Counted from the stretch's first letter, positions 42,740 through 51,897 are shown. The stretch is 64,000 bases of DNA from Saccharopolyspora hordei (GCF_013410345.1 NZ_JACCFJ010000001.1:1426001-1490000), one strand, 5' to 3'. Made by a program: numbers and translations. The notes: generated by a model not told the origin, from the letters alone.

Positions 42740-43155
42740 CGATCAACCTGACCATGGCCCTGGTGCTCGCGGTGCTGTACTCGGTCGGCTTCTACCTGCT
42801 GATGCAGCGTTCCCTGGTGCGCATCCTGCTGGGCATCGTGGTCCTCGGGCACGGCTCGAACCTGCTGCTGCAGACCGCCGGGGGGCCGCCGGCCGGGGCC
42901 GCGATGATCGGCATCACCGACCCGGCGCACATGGCCGACCCGCTGCCGCAGGCGATGGCGCTCACCGCCATCGTGATCACCTTCGCCCTGACCACCTTCC
43001 TGCTGGCGCTGGCGTACCGCTCGTGGTCGCTGCTCGGCCACGACGAGGTCCGCGACGACCTGGAGGACCGGCGCATCCGCCGGCTGGAGCGCCGGCTGGC
43101 CGAGTCCGAGGAGGACACCGCCGAGGAGGAGCTGGAGAAGGAGGCCACCCAGTGA
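42736..43155 (+). CDS. mrpC: Mrp antiporter subunit C
   Basis: 139 residues, ATGA overlap with mrpB. It is NuoK/MnhC-like: three helices with YSVGFYLLMQRSLVRILLGI, LGHGSNLLL, then ADPLPQAMALTAIVITFA containing the conserved acidic D/PLPQALVLTAIVI-type motif. A long charged C-terminal tail (LERRLAESEEDTAEEELEKE) is cytoplasmic. It helps form the proton channel. Confidence 0.93.
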   Translation: MTINLTMALVLAVLYSVGFYLLMQRSLVRILLGIVVLGHGSNLLLQTAGGPPAGAAMIGITDPAHMADPLPQAMALTAIVITFALTTFLLALAYRSWSLLGHDEVRDDLEDRRIRRLERRLAESEEDTAEEELEKEATQ

Positions 43156-44684
43156 CCGTTCTCGTGGCCCTCCCCGTGCTGCTCCCCCTGCTGGCGGCCG
43201 GGCTGTCGCTGGCGCTGGGGCGCTTCGCGGACTTCCAGCGCGTGCTCGGGCTGGTGGTGCTCGGCGCGATCATCGTGGACGCGGGGGTGCTGCTCCACGT
43301 CGCCGACACCGTCGGCCCGGTGGTGCTGCAGATGGGCGCCTGGCCGGCGCCGTTCGGCATCACGCTGGTCGGCGACCGGCTCTCGGCGCTGCTGCTGGTG
43401 ATCTCCTCGGTGGTGACCTTCGCGGTGCTGATCTACTCGATCGGCCAGCGCATCACCGACTACGGCCGGGAGCGCTCCAGCACCACGTTCCACCCGATGT
43501 ACCTGATGCTGTGCGCGGGCGTCTCGCTGGCCTACCTCACCGGCGACCTGTTCAACCTGTTCGTCGCCTTCGAGATCATGCTCAGCTCGTCGTACGTGCT
43601 GATCACCCGGCGCACCACCTCCACCCGCATCCGCGCGGGCATGACCTACACGATCGTCAGCCTGTCGTCCTCGCTGCTGTTCATCACGGTGATCGCGCTG
43701 GTCTACGCCTCGACCGGCACGGTGAACCTGGCCGACCTGGGCGCGAAGGTGCAGCAGCTGCCGGACGGCCTGCAGGTCGCGCTGTCCCTGCTGGTGGTGA
43801 TCGTCTTCGGCGTGAAGGCGGCGATGGTGCCGCTGCACTTCTGGCTGCCGGACAGCTACCCGACCGCGCCCGCGCCGGTCACCGCGGTGTTCGCCGGGCT
43901 GCTCACCAAGGTCGGCATCTACGCGATGATCCGCACCCAGACGCTGGTGTTCAGCCACTCCGAGAGCTGGAACCTGATGCTGGGCATCGCGCTGGTCACC
44001 ATGCTCGTCGGCGCGCTCGGCGCGCTGGCCCAGAACGACCTCAACCGGCTGCTGTCGTTCCTGCTGGTCAGCCACATCGGCTACATGCTGTTCGGGCTGG
44101 GGGTCTACGACGTGGTCGGCCTGACCGGCGTGATCCTCTACGTGGTGCACCACATCACCGTGCAGGCGGCGCTGTTCCTGGTCAGCGGGTTGATCACGCG
44201 GCACACCGGCACGGTGGCGCTGACCCGGATGGGCGGGCTGGCCAAGGCCGCGCCGCTGATCGCGGTGCTGTTCGCGCTGCCCGCGCTGGCGCTGTCGGGG
44301 GTGCCGCCGTTCTCCGGCTTCGTCGCCAAGCTGGCGCTGCTGCAGGCCGGTGCCGGCGCCGGGACGTGGACGGCCTACGCGGTGACCGGCGGCCTGGTGC
44401 TGACCAGCCTGCTCACCCTGTACGCGATGGCGCGGGTGTGGACGCGCGCGTTCTGGGGCCAGGTCAAGGCGCCCGAGCAGGACCCCGACCCGACCGACGA
44501 GCTGGTGGTCGGCACCGGCACCTCGAACCGCCCGATGGTGATGGCCAGCGGCGTGCTGGTGGCGGCGAGCGTCGTGATCGCGGTGGTGGCCGGGCCGCTG
44601 GCCGAGGTCAGCGGGCGGGCCGCGGCCGACCTCATGCACGGCGACACCTACCGGAGCGCGGTGCTGGGGGGTGCTGCGGAATGA
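43152..44684 (+). CDS. mrpD: Mrp antiporter subunit D
   Basis: 510 residues from GTG overlapping the mrpC stop (GTGA). It is the second large proton-pumping subunit, homologous to NuoM/N. Conserved elements: LFNLFVAFEIMLSSSYVL, VKAAMVPLHFWLPDSYPTAP, LLTKVGIYAMIRTQTL, NDLNRLLSFLLVSHIGYMLFG, VLYVVHH-like VILYVVHHITVQAALFLVSG. About 14 helices are evident. It is the partner of MrpA in pumping. Confidence 0.94.
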   Translation: MTVLVALPVLLPLLAAGLSLALGRFADFQRVLGLVVLGAIIVDAGVLLHVADTVGPVVLQMGAWPAPFGITLVGDRLSALLLVISSVVTFAVLIYSIGQRITDYGRERSSTTFHPMYLMLCAGVSLAYLTGDLFNLFVAFEIMLSSSYVLITRRTTSTRIRAGMTYTIVSLSSSLLFITVIALVYASTGTVNLADLGAKVQQLPDGLQVALSLLVVIVFGVKAAMVPLHFWLPDSYPTAPAPVTAVFAGLLTKVGIYAMIRTQTLVFSHSESWNLMLGIALVTMLVGALGALAQNDLNRLLSFLLVSHIGYMLFGLGVYDVVGLTGVILYVVHHITVQAALFLVSGLITRHTGTVALTRMGGLAKAAPLIAVLFALPALALSGVPPFSGFVAKLALLQAGAGAGTWTAYAVTGGLVLTSLLTLYAMARVWTRAFWGQVKAPEQDPDPTDELVVGTGTSNRPMVMASGVLVAASVVIAVVAGPLAEVSGRAAADLMHGDTYRSAVLGGAAE

Positions 44685-45235
44685 CCGAGCGGATCGCCCG
44701 TCGCGGCCGGCTGCTGCGGCGGTTGCCGATGGTGGTCTGGCTGACCCTGGTCTGGGTGATGCTGTGGGGCACCTTCGACCTGGGCACGCTGTTCTTCGGC
44801 CTGGTCGTGGCGGTGCTGGTGACGGCGCTGTTCCCGAACCCCGCCATCCGCACCGGCATCGTGGTGCGCCCGCTGGGTCTGCTGCGGCTGGTCGGGTACC
44901 TGGCCTACGACCTGGTGGTCTCCACGGTCCGGGTGTCCTGGCAGGCGGTGACCCGCGGGCCGGGCACGCCCGCCGGGATCGTGGCGGTGACCCTGCGGAC
45001 GGACTCCGACCACATCACCGCGATCCTGGCCAACGGGATCTCGTTGGCGCCGGGCAAGTTCGTGCTGCAGATCGACCGGTCCAACCGGATCGTGTACACC
45101 TACGTGCTCGGCATGAGCCCCGAGGACGCCGAGGCCATGCGGGAGGACGTGCTCGCCCTGGAGCGCCGGGTGGTGCGCGCGGTCGGCTCGGACACCGAGC
45201 TGGCCCTGGTCGACGGACGGGAGGGACGAGCATGA
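44681..45235 (+). CDS. mrpE: Mrp antiporter subunit E
   Basis: 184 residues, ATGA overlap. It has two N-terminal membrane helices (MVVWLTLVWVMLWG, LFFGLVVAVLVTALF), then the MnhE soluble domain: LLRLVGYLAYDLVVSTVRVSW, ITAILANGISLAPGKFVLQIDR and IVYTYVLGMS. MrpE is needed for assembly and activity of the complex. Spacing and order match other seven-gene mrp operons. Confidence 0.93.
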   Translation: MTERIARRGRLLRRLPMVVWLTLVWVMLWGTFDLGTLFFGLVVAVLVTALFPNPAIRTGIVVRPLGLLRLVGYLAYDLVVSTVRVSWQAVTRGPGTPAGIVAVTLRTDSDHITAILANGISLAPGKFVLQIDRSNRIVYTYVLGMSPEDAEAMREDVLALERRVVRAVGSDTELALVDGREGRA

Positions 45236-45498
45236 CCTGGGTCTTCATGGTGACCTTCGGGCTGCTCTGCGTGGCCGGGTTGCTGGTGCTGGTGCGGTTG
45301 ATCCTCGGCCGCAGCACGATGGACCGGATCGTGGCGCTCGACGTGTTCGTCACGATCGTCATCGCGGCGACGTGCGTCAGCATGGGCTGGCTGCAGGACG
45401 GCTCGAACATCGCGCTGCTGACCGCCTTCGCGCTGCTGGCCTTCATCGGGACCATCAGCGCGGCCCGGCTGGTCGAGAGGAAGGAGCCGTACCGATGA
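45232..45498 (+). CDS. mrpF: Mrp antiporter subunit F
   Basis: 88 residues, ATGA overlap on both sides. Three helices with VRLILGRSTMDRIVALDVFVT, the MnhF signature. It is the smallest antiporter subunit and lies between E and G as expected. Confidence 0.93.
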   Translation: MTWVFMVTFGLLCVAGLLVLVRLILGRSTMDRIVALDVFVTIVIAATCVSMGWLQDGSNIALLTAFALLAFIGTISAARLVERKEPYR

Positions 45499-45842
45499 GC
45501 CTGCTGGACGTCTTCTCCGCGGTGTGCCTCATCGTGGGCGCGCTGTCCTGCCTGCTCGGTGCCATCGGCCTGCTGAGCTTCCCGGACGTGCTGGGCCGCC
45601 TGCAGGCCGCCACCAAGCCGCAGACGCTGGGGCTGCTCCTCATCCTGGTCGGGACCGCGGTGCAGCTGGACTTCGTCTACGCCACCGGGCTGGTCCTGGT
45701 GGGGCTGTTCCAGATGCTCACCTCGCCGGTGATGGCGCAGCTGGTGGGCCGGGCGGCGTACCGCGGGGACAGCATCCGCCGGGACGTGCTGGTGGTGGAC
45801 GAGCTCGGCGAGCGGATCGAGCGGGAACGCCGGGTCCGCTGA
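45495..45842 (+). CDS. mrpG: Mrp antiporter subunit G
   Basis: 115 residues, ATGA overlap with mrpF. Three helices and the MnhG motif GAIGLLSFPDVLGRLQAATKPQTLG, then LVLVGLFQMLTSPVMAQLVGRAAYRG. It completes the seven-subunit complex mrpABCDEFG. All seven genes are linked by 4-nt stop/start overlaps from 39825 to 45842, a single translational unit. Confidence 0.93.
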   Translation: MSLLDVFSAVCLIVGALSCLLGAIGLLSFPDVLGRLQAATKPQTLGLLLILVGTAVQLDFVYATGLVLVGLFQMLTSPVMAQLVGRAAYRGDSIRRDVLVVDELGERIERERRVR

Positions 45843-45966
45843 TCCGATCCGGCACATCTCGACTGCGACTGGTCACAGACCGCGGCGACTATGATCAAAT
45901 AGTCCTGTACGGGTGACCACGAAAGTGTCGGTAGTCCGACGCGGCGCAGAAGGATGTGGAGCCATC

Positions 45967-46251
45967 ATGTGGCGGACCGGCCGCGTGCTCGCGGGCCTCG
46001 CGATGGTGCTCAGCGTGGTGCTGGCGCCTCCGGCACTGGCGGCCGAGGAGCCCGCCGCACCGCCGAGCACGCTCGTGGTGGCGCAGGAGGCGCCGCCCGC
46101 CCCGCCCGCCGAGCCGGCCCCGGGCGAGGGCATGAGCCCGGACCAGCGCATGGCGATCGGCGTCACCGGACTGGTGCTGATCGGCGCGGTGCTGCTGTCG
46201 CGCCGGCTCCGCAAGAAGCCCGTCCTGTTCGTGGAGTGGAAGAAGTCGTGA
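45967..46251 (+). CDS. Small exported membrane-anchored protein
   Basis: 94 residues from the ATG at 45967. It has a signal-like N-terminus (VLAGLAMVLSVVLAPPALA), a proline/alanine-rich linker, then a second hydrophobic helix (MAIGVTGLVLIGAVLLS) ending in RRLRKK and a short tail WKKS. It probably has an exported linker and a cytoplasmic tail. No family is known. It is in the same direction as mrpG, 124 nt downstream, with its own start signals, so it need not be part of the antiporter operon. Confidence 0.6.
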   Translation: MWRTGRVLAGLAMVLSVVLAPPALAAEEPAAPPSTLVVAQEAPPAPPAEPAPGEGMSPDQRMAIGVTGLVLIGAVLLSRRLRKKPVLFVEWKKS

Positions 46252-46394
46252 GGTCGGTGCGGTAAACCTGGCGGTGACCCGTTCTTCACGAAATGCTTTC
46301 GCTGTCAATTTGCGCCATGGACTAGACCTGACGGCGAACCTGTGGGATTTTCACAACTGACTACGCGCGTGAGCGCCCGTCCTGCGAGGCGCCA

Positions 46395-46490
46395 GCAGTC
46401 CTTGACGTGCGGAGATCGGGGTGAACGCCCCCCCACGGACGTGGGCCGGCACCGGGAAGCCCCCCGACCGGTGCCGGCCCACACCCTTCT
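46395..46490 (+). ncRNA. Candidate 6C small RNA
   Basis: This lies in the 485-base gene-free gap 46252-46736. A perfect 15-bp hairpin (46441-46455 with 46468-46482) carries a 12-nt loop with six C in a row. Just upstream a run of seven C (46428-46434) follows GGGGTGAACG, consistent with a second C-rich loop. Two C-rich loops, each with six or more C, are the hallmark of the actinobacterial 6C RNA (B11 in Mycobacterium), which pairs with G-rich ribosome sites of target mRNAs. The boundaries, strand and first stem are estimates. Confidence 0.5.
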
Positions 46491-46736
46491 CGACGATCCT
46501 TGCGCTCCGGTGCGTGACCGCGCGTGCTCCAAATGGTTGAAAATGGAACGAATGTGCGCGGACGGCTGACCGTTCCCCATTCCTGACGTGAGTTCCCGAG
46601 CGCCCGGAGCCGTCTCCGGGGCGCTTCGGTCGCGCTGAACCACGACCACCCGTTCGGCGCAGCGGGCGTACCGGTGGGCTCGCCGTCCCGCGTCGGCGCC
46701 GCGCCGGAGATCGCGGTGGTGCAGGATGGGCGGCAA

Positions 46737-48059
46737 ATGAGTACCTCGTCCGCTCCGCACCGCGTTCACGACCCGTCCGCCACCGCGCGCGCCCGCTGCC
46801 GCGCCGCCGTGCAGCGCCACGAACGCGAGCTGGTCGAGCTCTCCCACAGCATCCACGCCGAACCCGAACTGGCCTTCGCCGAGCACCGCAGCGCGGCCAA
46901 GGTCGCGGACCTGCTCGCCCGCCACGGCTTCGCGGTCCGCACCCCGGCGGCCGACCTGGACACCGCGCTGGTCGCCGAGTCCGGCAGCGGCGAGCTGGTG
47001 GTGGGGGTCTGCGCCGAGTACGACGCGCTGCCCGAGGTCGGGCACGCCTGCGGGCACAACGTCATCGCCGCGGCCGGGGTCGGCGCCGCGCTGGCGCTCG
47101 CCGAGGTCGCCGACGACCTGGGCATCACGGTCCGGCTCATCGGCACCCCGGCCGAGGAGACCGGCGGCGGCAAGGTGCTGATGCTCGAGCGCGGCGTCTT
47201 CGACGACGTGGCGATGGCGATGATGGTGCACCCCGGGCCGGAGGAGGTGTGCCGACCGACCTCGCTGGCCATCACCGACCTGGAGGTGCGCTACACCGGC
47301 CGCGCCGCGCACGCCGCCTCGGCCCCGGAGCTGGGCGTCAACGCCGCCGACGCGCTGACCGTCGCGCAGGTGGCCATCGGCCTGCTGCGCCAGCACCTCG
47401 AGCCGCAGCAGATGGTGCACGGTATCGTGACCGCAGGTGGCGCGGCGCCCAACATCGTCCCCGCGCACACCGCGGCGGTCTACAACCTGCGCGCTGCCGA
47501 GGCGCGCTCCCTCCAGCGCCTGGAGAACCGCATCCGGGCCTGCTTCGAGGCGGGCGCGACGGCGACCGGGTGCACGCACGAGGTCGTGCAGGTCTCCCCG
47601 GTCTACGCGGAGCTGGACCCCGACGGCTGGTTGTCGGAGGCCTACCGCCGCGCGATCACCGAGCTCGGGCGAGAACCGCTCGATCGAGGTGCCGAGCAGG
47701 ACCGGGTCATCGGCAGCACCGACATGGGCTCCGTGACGCAGTTCCTGCCCGCGATCCATCCGATGATCGCGATCGACTGCGGTGGTGCGGTCAACCACCA
47801 GGCGGAGTTCGCCGCGGCCTGCGCTGCCCCGACCGCCGACCGGGCGGTGCTCGACGGGGCGGTGGCGATGGCCTGGACCGCGGTGGCCGCCGCTGCGGAC
47901 GGCGCGCAGCGCGATCGCCTGCTGGCGTCCGTGCGCGAGCGCTGCGCCCGCAGTTCGTCGGAAGAGTTCCGCACGCCGGGCAACGGCGCGCGCAGCGGTC
48001 CCGCTGCGCCCCGAGACCCGGGTGCGGGTGCCCAGCAGGGCGCCGAGGACGTGGCGTGA
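46737..48059 (+). CDS. amiB1: M20-family amidohydrolase (AmiB1-like)
   Basis: 440 residues. M20 peptidase/amidohydrolase fold with metal residues in EYDALPEVGHACGHNVIAAA in pieces, the acidic pair in GTPAEETGGGK, and later MVHPGPEE and the C-terminal SPVYAELD and GSTDMGSV segments. Family members remove acyl or aminoacyl groups from N-acyl-amino acids, p-aminobenzoyl-glutamate or indole-acetyl amino acids. It pairs with a second M20 gene downstream, as amiB1-amiA1 do in Mycobacterium next to deoD. The symbol rests on synteny. The last 40 residues are poorly conserved and disordered. Confidence 0.85.
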   Translation: MSTSSAPHRVHDPSATARARCRAAVQRHERELVELSHSIHAEPELAFAEHRSAAKVADLLARHGFAVRTPAADLDTALVAESGSGELVVGVCAEYDALPEVGHACGHNVIAAAGVGAALALAEVADDLGITVRLIGTPAEETGGGKVLMLERGVFDDVAMAMMVHPGPEEVCRPTSLAITDLEVRYTGRAAHAASAPELGVNAADALTVAQVAIGLLRQHLEPQQMVHGIVTAGGAAPNIVPAHTAAVYNLRAAEARSLQRLENRIRACFEAGATATGCTHEVVQVSPVYAELDPDGWLSEAYRRAITELGREPLDRGAEQDRVIGSTDMGSVTQFLPAIHPMIAIDCGGAVNHQAEFAAACAAPTADRAVLDGAVAMAWTAVAAAADGAQRDRLLASVRERCARSSSEEFRTPGNGARSGPAAPRDPGAGAQQGAEDVA

Positions 48060-48130
48060 GCGGTGCTCCCGGGCCCCGCCCGCGCCGCGCGACGGGTCCG
48101 GGCACCCCCGCAAGACACTGGAGGAGTGGC

Positions 48131-49516
48131 GTGACCGTCTTGGATTCTCGTGGCCAGGAACCGCGCCGGCCGTCGAACGGCGGTTCGGTGGTGGAGGAAG
48201 CGGAACGGCACGCGGCGGAGCGCTCCGCCGCGCGCGGTGCGCTCCTCGCGACGGGTGCTGACGGGCCGTCCACGCCGATCAGCAGCACCATGTCCAGCGT
48301 GGACACCAGTGTCGGGGTGGTGGCGGACCTGGGTGCCGGTCGCGGGCCGTCCTGGCTGGACTCCTGGTTGGCGGAGAACGCCCAGCGGGTGGTGGCCTGG
48401 CGGCGGCACATCCACGCCTACCCCGAGCTCTCCCGTGCCGAGCACGAGACCACGGCGTTCCTGGCCGAACGCCTCACCCGAGCTGGCCTGAAGCCGCAGG
48501 TCCTGCCGGTGGGCACCGGGCTGGTCTGCGACATCGGCGAGGAGCGCCCCGGCGGGCGCACCGTGGCGCTGCGCGCGGACATCGACGCGCTGCCGCTGAC
48601 CGAGGACACCGGCCTGCCGTACTCCTCCACTGTGGACGGGGTCGCGCACGCCTGCGGCCACGACGCGCACACCACGGTCGCGCTGGGCGCGGCGCTGGCG
48701 CTGGCCTCCGCGCCGGAGCTGCCCGGGCGGGTGCGGATGATCTTCCAGCCCGCCGAGGAGGTGATGCCCGGCGGCGCCCTGGACGTGCTGGCCTCCGGCG
48801 CGCTCGACGGGGTGGACCGGATCTTCGGGCTGCACTGCGACCCCCGGCTGCCGGTCGGCACGCTCGGCACCCGCGTCGGCGCCATCACCTCGGCCAGCGA
48901 CCTGCTGGAGCTCCGGCTGTCCTCGCCCGGCGGGCACACCTCGCGCCCGCACCTGACCGCGGACCTGGTGCACGCGCTGGGCACCGTGATCACCGGCCTG
49001 CCGACGCTGCTGTCGCGCCGCGTCGACCCGCGCACCGGAACGGTCCTGACCTGGGGCGCGGTGCACGCGGGGGAGGCGCCGAACGCCATCCCGCAGGACG
49101 GGGTGCTCACCGGCACCCTGCGCACCGGCGACCGCGACACCTGGGCGAAGCTGGAGCCGCTGGTGCACGAGCTGGTGCACAGCCTGCTCTCGCCGCTCGG
49201 GGTCGGCTTCGACCTCCAGCACCGCCGCGGCGTGCCGCCGGTGGTCAACGACGAGGAGAGCACCGAGCTGTTCCGGGCCGGCATCGAGGCCGGGCTCGGC
49301 GCCGAGGCCCTCGCCAGCACCCCGCAGTCCTCGGGCGGTGAGGACTTCGGCTGGTACCTGGAGCACGTGCCGGGCTCGTTCGCGCGGCTGGGCGTGCACT
49401 CCGGCCGGGGCCGGACCAAGGACCTGCACCAGCCGACGTTCGCGCTCGACGAGCGGGCCCTGCTGGTGGGCGTCCGCGCCATGGTCAACACGGCGCTGCT
49501 CAGCCTGCAGCACTAG
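48131..49516 (+). CDS. amiA1: M20-family amidohydrolase (AmiA1-like)
   Basis: 461 residues from GTG with GGAGG upstream; a shorter start at an internal ATG near residue 53 is possible because the first 75 residues are disordered. Metal-ligand segments: RADIDALPLTEDTGLPYSS, the HACGHDAHTT motif, IFQPAEEVMPGG, and SSGGEDFGWYLEHVPG near the end. It is typical of the hippurate hydrolase / aminoacylase group. It follows amiB1 by 71 nt and may share transcription. Its last codons fall in a tandem duplication. Confidence 0.87.
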   Translation: MTVLDSRGQEPRRPSNGGSVVEEAERHAAERSAARGALLATGADGPSTPISSTMSSVDTSVGVVADLGAGRGPSWLDSWLAENAQRVVAWRRHIHAYPELSRAEHETTAFLAERLTRAGLKPQVLPVGTGLVCDIGEERPGGRTVALRADIDALPLTEDTGLPYSSTVDGVAHACGHDAHTTVALGAALALASAPELPGRVRMIFQPAEEVMPGGALDVLASGALDGVDRIFGLHCDPRLPVGTLGTRVGAITSASDLLELRLSSPGGHTSRPHLTADLVHALGTVITGLPTLLSRRVDPRTGTVLTWGAVHAGEAPNAIPQDGVLTGTLRTGDRDTWAKLEPLVHELVHSLLSPLGVGFDLQHRRGVPPVVNDEESTELFRAGIEAGLGAEALASTPQSSGGEDFGWYLEHVPGSFARLGVHSGRGRTKDLHQPTFALDERALLVGVRAMVNTALLSLQH

Positions 49517-49547
49517 CACCCGATCCCTGCAGCACCAGCACCCGATC
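49504..49547. repeat. 22-bp tandem duplication across the amiA1 stop codon
   Basis: 49504-49525 and 49526-49547 differ at one base (T/C). The first copy holds the amiA1 stop TAG; in the second the same position reads CAG. It looks like a recent duplication. Confidence 0.85.
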
Positions 49548-49604
49548 GAGGTGCATCCACCCGCTGGCTGCATCTGAGCGCGGGGTCGGCTCCTCTACAA
49601 GGGC

Positions 49605-50264
49605 ATGAGGACGAACTTCCCCTGCCCCGCACGACGATCCCCGCGCCCGGTGGCGGAGTGGCCGCCGTCGGCCAAGCACGGCGCGATGACCTCCTCCGAC
49701 GCGGAACGGCTGCTCGGAGCGGACGAGCTCGCGGAGGGACTGGACCGCGGTGACTGGGCGCGGCCCTGGCACGGCGTGGTGGTCCCGGCCGCCCGCGCGC
49801 ACGACCCGCTGACCCGCGCGGCCGCCGCGCTGCTGCGCGCCGGACCGCACGCGGTGCTGTCCGGCCCGACGGCGGTGGCGCTGCACGGGTGCGGCCCGGT
49901 GGACGAGGTCGTGCACGTGACCGTCCCCTACGACCGCGAGCTGCGCTCGCAGCCGGGCCTGGCGGTGCACCAGGGCTGGGTGCGGGAGTGCGACGTCGTC
50001 GAGCTGGACGGGCTGCGCACCCAGGCGCTGGACCTCGCCATCGCGGAACTGCTGTGCACCGGCGACCAGCGGACGGCCCTGGACTGCCTGGAGCGGGCCC
50101 TCGGGCAGCTCGGCGAGCGCGCGGAGCACTTCCGCGCCGTGGTCGCCGAGCGGGTCGCCCGCCGCCGGGACCGCCGCGGCACCCGGCGGGCGAGCTCGCT
50201 CATCGACCTGGCCTGGGCGAAGCCGAGCGCCGAGCTGGCCGTGGGGACCGGTGGTGCGCGATGA
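49605..50264 (+). CDS. AbiEi-type antitoxin-like protein missing the C-terminal nuclease-like domain
   Basis: 219 residues (start at 49605 or an ATG at 49686). The middle part matches actinobacterial AbiEi/DUF559-type proteins: WARPWHGVVVPAARAHDPLT, HAVLSGPTAVALHGCGPV, VVHVTVPYDRELRSQPGL in pieces, and LAIAELLCTGDQRTALDCLE. In this family a DUF559 nuclease-like domain normally follows, but here the sequence becomes arginine-rich and stops soon after, so it looks cut short. It ends 2 bases before the sugar kinase on the opposite strand. Its role is doubtful. Confidence 0.5.
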   Translation: MRTNFPCPARRSPRPVAEWPPSAKHGAMTSSDAERLLGADELAEGLDRGDWARPWHGVVVPAARAHDPLTRAAAALLRAGPHAVLSGPTAVALHGCGPVDEVVHVTVPYDRELRSQPGLAVHQGWVRECDVVELDGLRTQALDLAIAELLCTGDQRTALDCLERALGQLGERAEHFRAVVAERVARRRDRRGTRRASSLIDLAWAKPSAELAVGTGGAR

Positions 50265-50266
50265 GT

Positions 50267-51742
50267 TCAGCGCGAGCGCTGGTACCAGCCGGCGGCCTGG
50301 GCCGCCTCGCGGGCGGCGAGGAACCGCGCGTAGGCGTCGTCGTAGGTGGCCCGGTTGGCGTCCACGGGGTGCAGCGGCTCCTCCGTGCCGACCAGCTCAC
50401 GGGCCACCTCGGTGGTGCTGCGGCCGGTCAGCAGGGCCTGCGCGGTCACGGCCGCGCCGCGGGCCCCGGCCTGCTCGTCGGTGGTGCGCACGACCGGCAG
50501 ACCGGTCACGTCGGCGATCACCTGGCGCCACAGCCGGTTCGCCGACCCGCCGCCGGTGAGCCGGAGCTCGGTGGGCTGCGCGGTGCTGGCCCGCAGGCAG
50601 TCCCGGATCGTCATGGCCAGCCCTTCCAGGACGGCCCGCGCGATCTCGGCCGGTCCGTGCTCCAGGCTCAGGCCGTGCAGGCTGCCGCGCGCGGACGGGT
50701 CGTAGAACGGCGCGCGTTCCCCGGCGAGCGAGAGGTAGGGCAGCACCAACAGGCCCCCGCTGCCGGGTTCGGCCTGTTCGGCGAGGTCGGTGAGGTCCTC
50801 CGGGTTCGGCAGCCCGAGCACCCGGCACGCCCACTCCACGACCTCGGTGCCGGAGAGGGTGGCGCTGGCGAGCATCCAGCGGCCCGGCTCCGGGGTGCGC
50901 AACGACATGCCGACGGGGGTCCGTTCGAGCCGTGGGCTGTCGCTGATCACCTCGGTGCAGATCGTGGTGCCGAGGATGGTGCAGGCCTGGCCGGGCTCGG
51001 TGACGCCGGCGCCGATGGCCGTGGAGACCACGTCGTAGGCCCCGAGCACCACGGGGGTGCCGGCGGGGACGCCGAGCCGTGCCGCGGCGGTCTCGCGGAG
51101 CGGGGCGATCCGCTGCTGGCCGTCCACCACCTCGGGCAGCAGGCGCCGCGCCCAGTCCAGCCCGAGCTCGGTGAGCACGGTGGGCGAGTACTCCCCGGTC
51201 CGGGCGTCGAGGAACGGGTTGGAGGCCTCGGAGACGTCCCAGGCCAGGCGGCCGGTGAGGCAGTGGAACAGCCAGCCGCCGCAGGTCAGCACCGTGGCGG
51301 ACCGGGCGGTCCGCTCGGGCTCGTGCTCGGCGAGCCAGCGCAGCTGCGCGTGCGGCAGACCGCCGAAGCCGACCGACCCGTTGACCTGGAACAGCTCGGC
51401 GAGGACGCCCGAGGCGGCCCAGTCGGCGGCGATCGCGGACGCGCGGGCGTCGTTCCAGAGCAGTGCGGGGCCCGTGGGCCGACCGTCGTCGTCGACGAGC
51501 CAGCACCCGTCGCCCTGCGCGGTGAGCGCGAGCGCGGCCACCTCGGACCCCGTCTCGGCGGTGAGCTCGGCGACGGTGTCGGCGACGGCGTCCCAGACCT
51601 CGTGCATGTCCTGCTCGGCCCAGCCGGGTCGGGGATGCTCGACCCGGGTCGGGCGACGGGCGACCGCGAGCTCGGTGCCGTCCGCTGCGTAGGCGACGCT
51701 CTTCACCACCGAGGTGCCGGCGTCGATGCCGATGGTGATCAC
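50267..51742 (-). CDS. FGGY-family carbohydrate kinase 1
   Basis: 491 residues from a GTG with GGAGGG 7 nt upstream. N-terminal ATP-binding strand TIGIDAGTSVVKSVAY, then ALALTAQGDGCWLVDDDGRP in pieces. The sugar-binding region has NDARASAIAADW. The C-terminal FGGY signature region is LRLTGGGSANRLWRQVIADV and DEQAGARGAAVTAQ. It is similar in layout to xylulose and erythritol kinases; the sugar is not identifiable. It is divergent from a HAD-kinase pair and probably under the same DeoR repressor. Confidence 0.88.
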   Translation of the reverse strand: MITIGIDAGTSVVKSVAYAADGTELAVARRPTRVEHPRPGWAEQDMHEVWDAVADTVAELTAETGSEVAALALTAQGDGCWLVDDDGRPTGPALLWNDARASAIAADWAASGVLAELFQVNGSVGFGGLPHAQLRWLAEHEPERTARSATVLTCGGWLFHCLTGRLAWDVSEASNPFLDARTGEYSPTVLTELGLDWARRLLPEVVDGQQRIAPLRETAAARLGVPAGTPVVLGAYDVVSTAIGAGVTEPGQACTILGTTICTEVISDSPRLERTPVGMSLRTPEPGRWMLASATLSGTEVVEWACRVLGLPNPEDLTDLAEQAEPGSGGLLVLPYLSLAGERAPFYDPSARGSLHGLSLEHGPAEIARAVLEGLAMTIRDCLRASTAQPTELRLTGGGSANRLWRQVIADVTGLPVVRTTDEQAGARGAAVTAQALLTGRSTTEVARELVGTEEPLHPVDANRATYDDAYARFLAAREAAQAAGWYQRSR

Positions 51743-51815
51743 GGGCGTTCCCTCCAGATCGCGCCTACCGGGTCGGCCGGTTCGCGACCCGCCGACATCA
51801 CAGCATCGAGTGTTA

Positions 51816-51840
51816 GAAATTTCAAGATAGGTGTTATCTT
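51816..51840. promoter_or_regulatory. A+T-rich operator region between the two kinase transcripts
   Basis: GAAATTTC (51816-51823) is followed by AAGATA-GGTGT-TATCTT (51824-51840). It lies in the 155-bp divergent gap and is much more A+T-rich than its surroundings. It is a likely DeoR-family repressor site that controls both directions. Confidence 0.5.
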
Positions 51841-51897
51841 CGGGTCGGGATGTGACACCACGCTCCCGGGAGCGCACCACCACGGGAAGGACGCGAC

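Noticed and set aside
46395-46490. A c-di-AMP (ydaO-type) riboswitch
   Set aside because: The core I would expect is absent and the downstream gene is an M20 amidohydrolase rather than a cell-wall hydrolase or transporter. The C-rich loops fit 6C RNA better.
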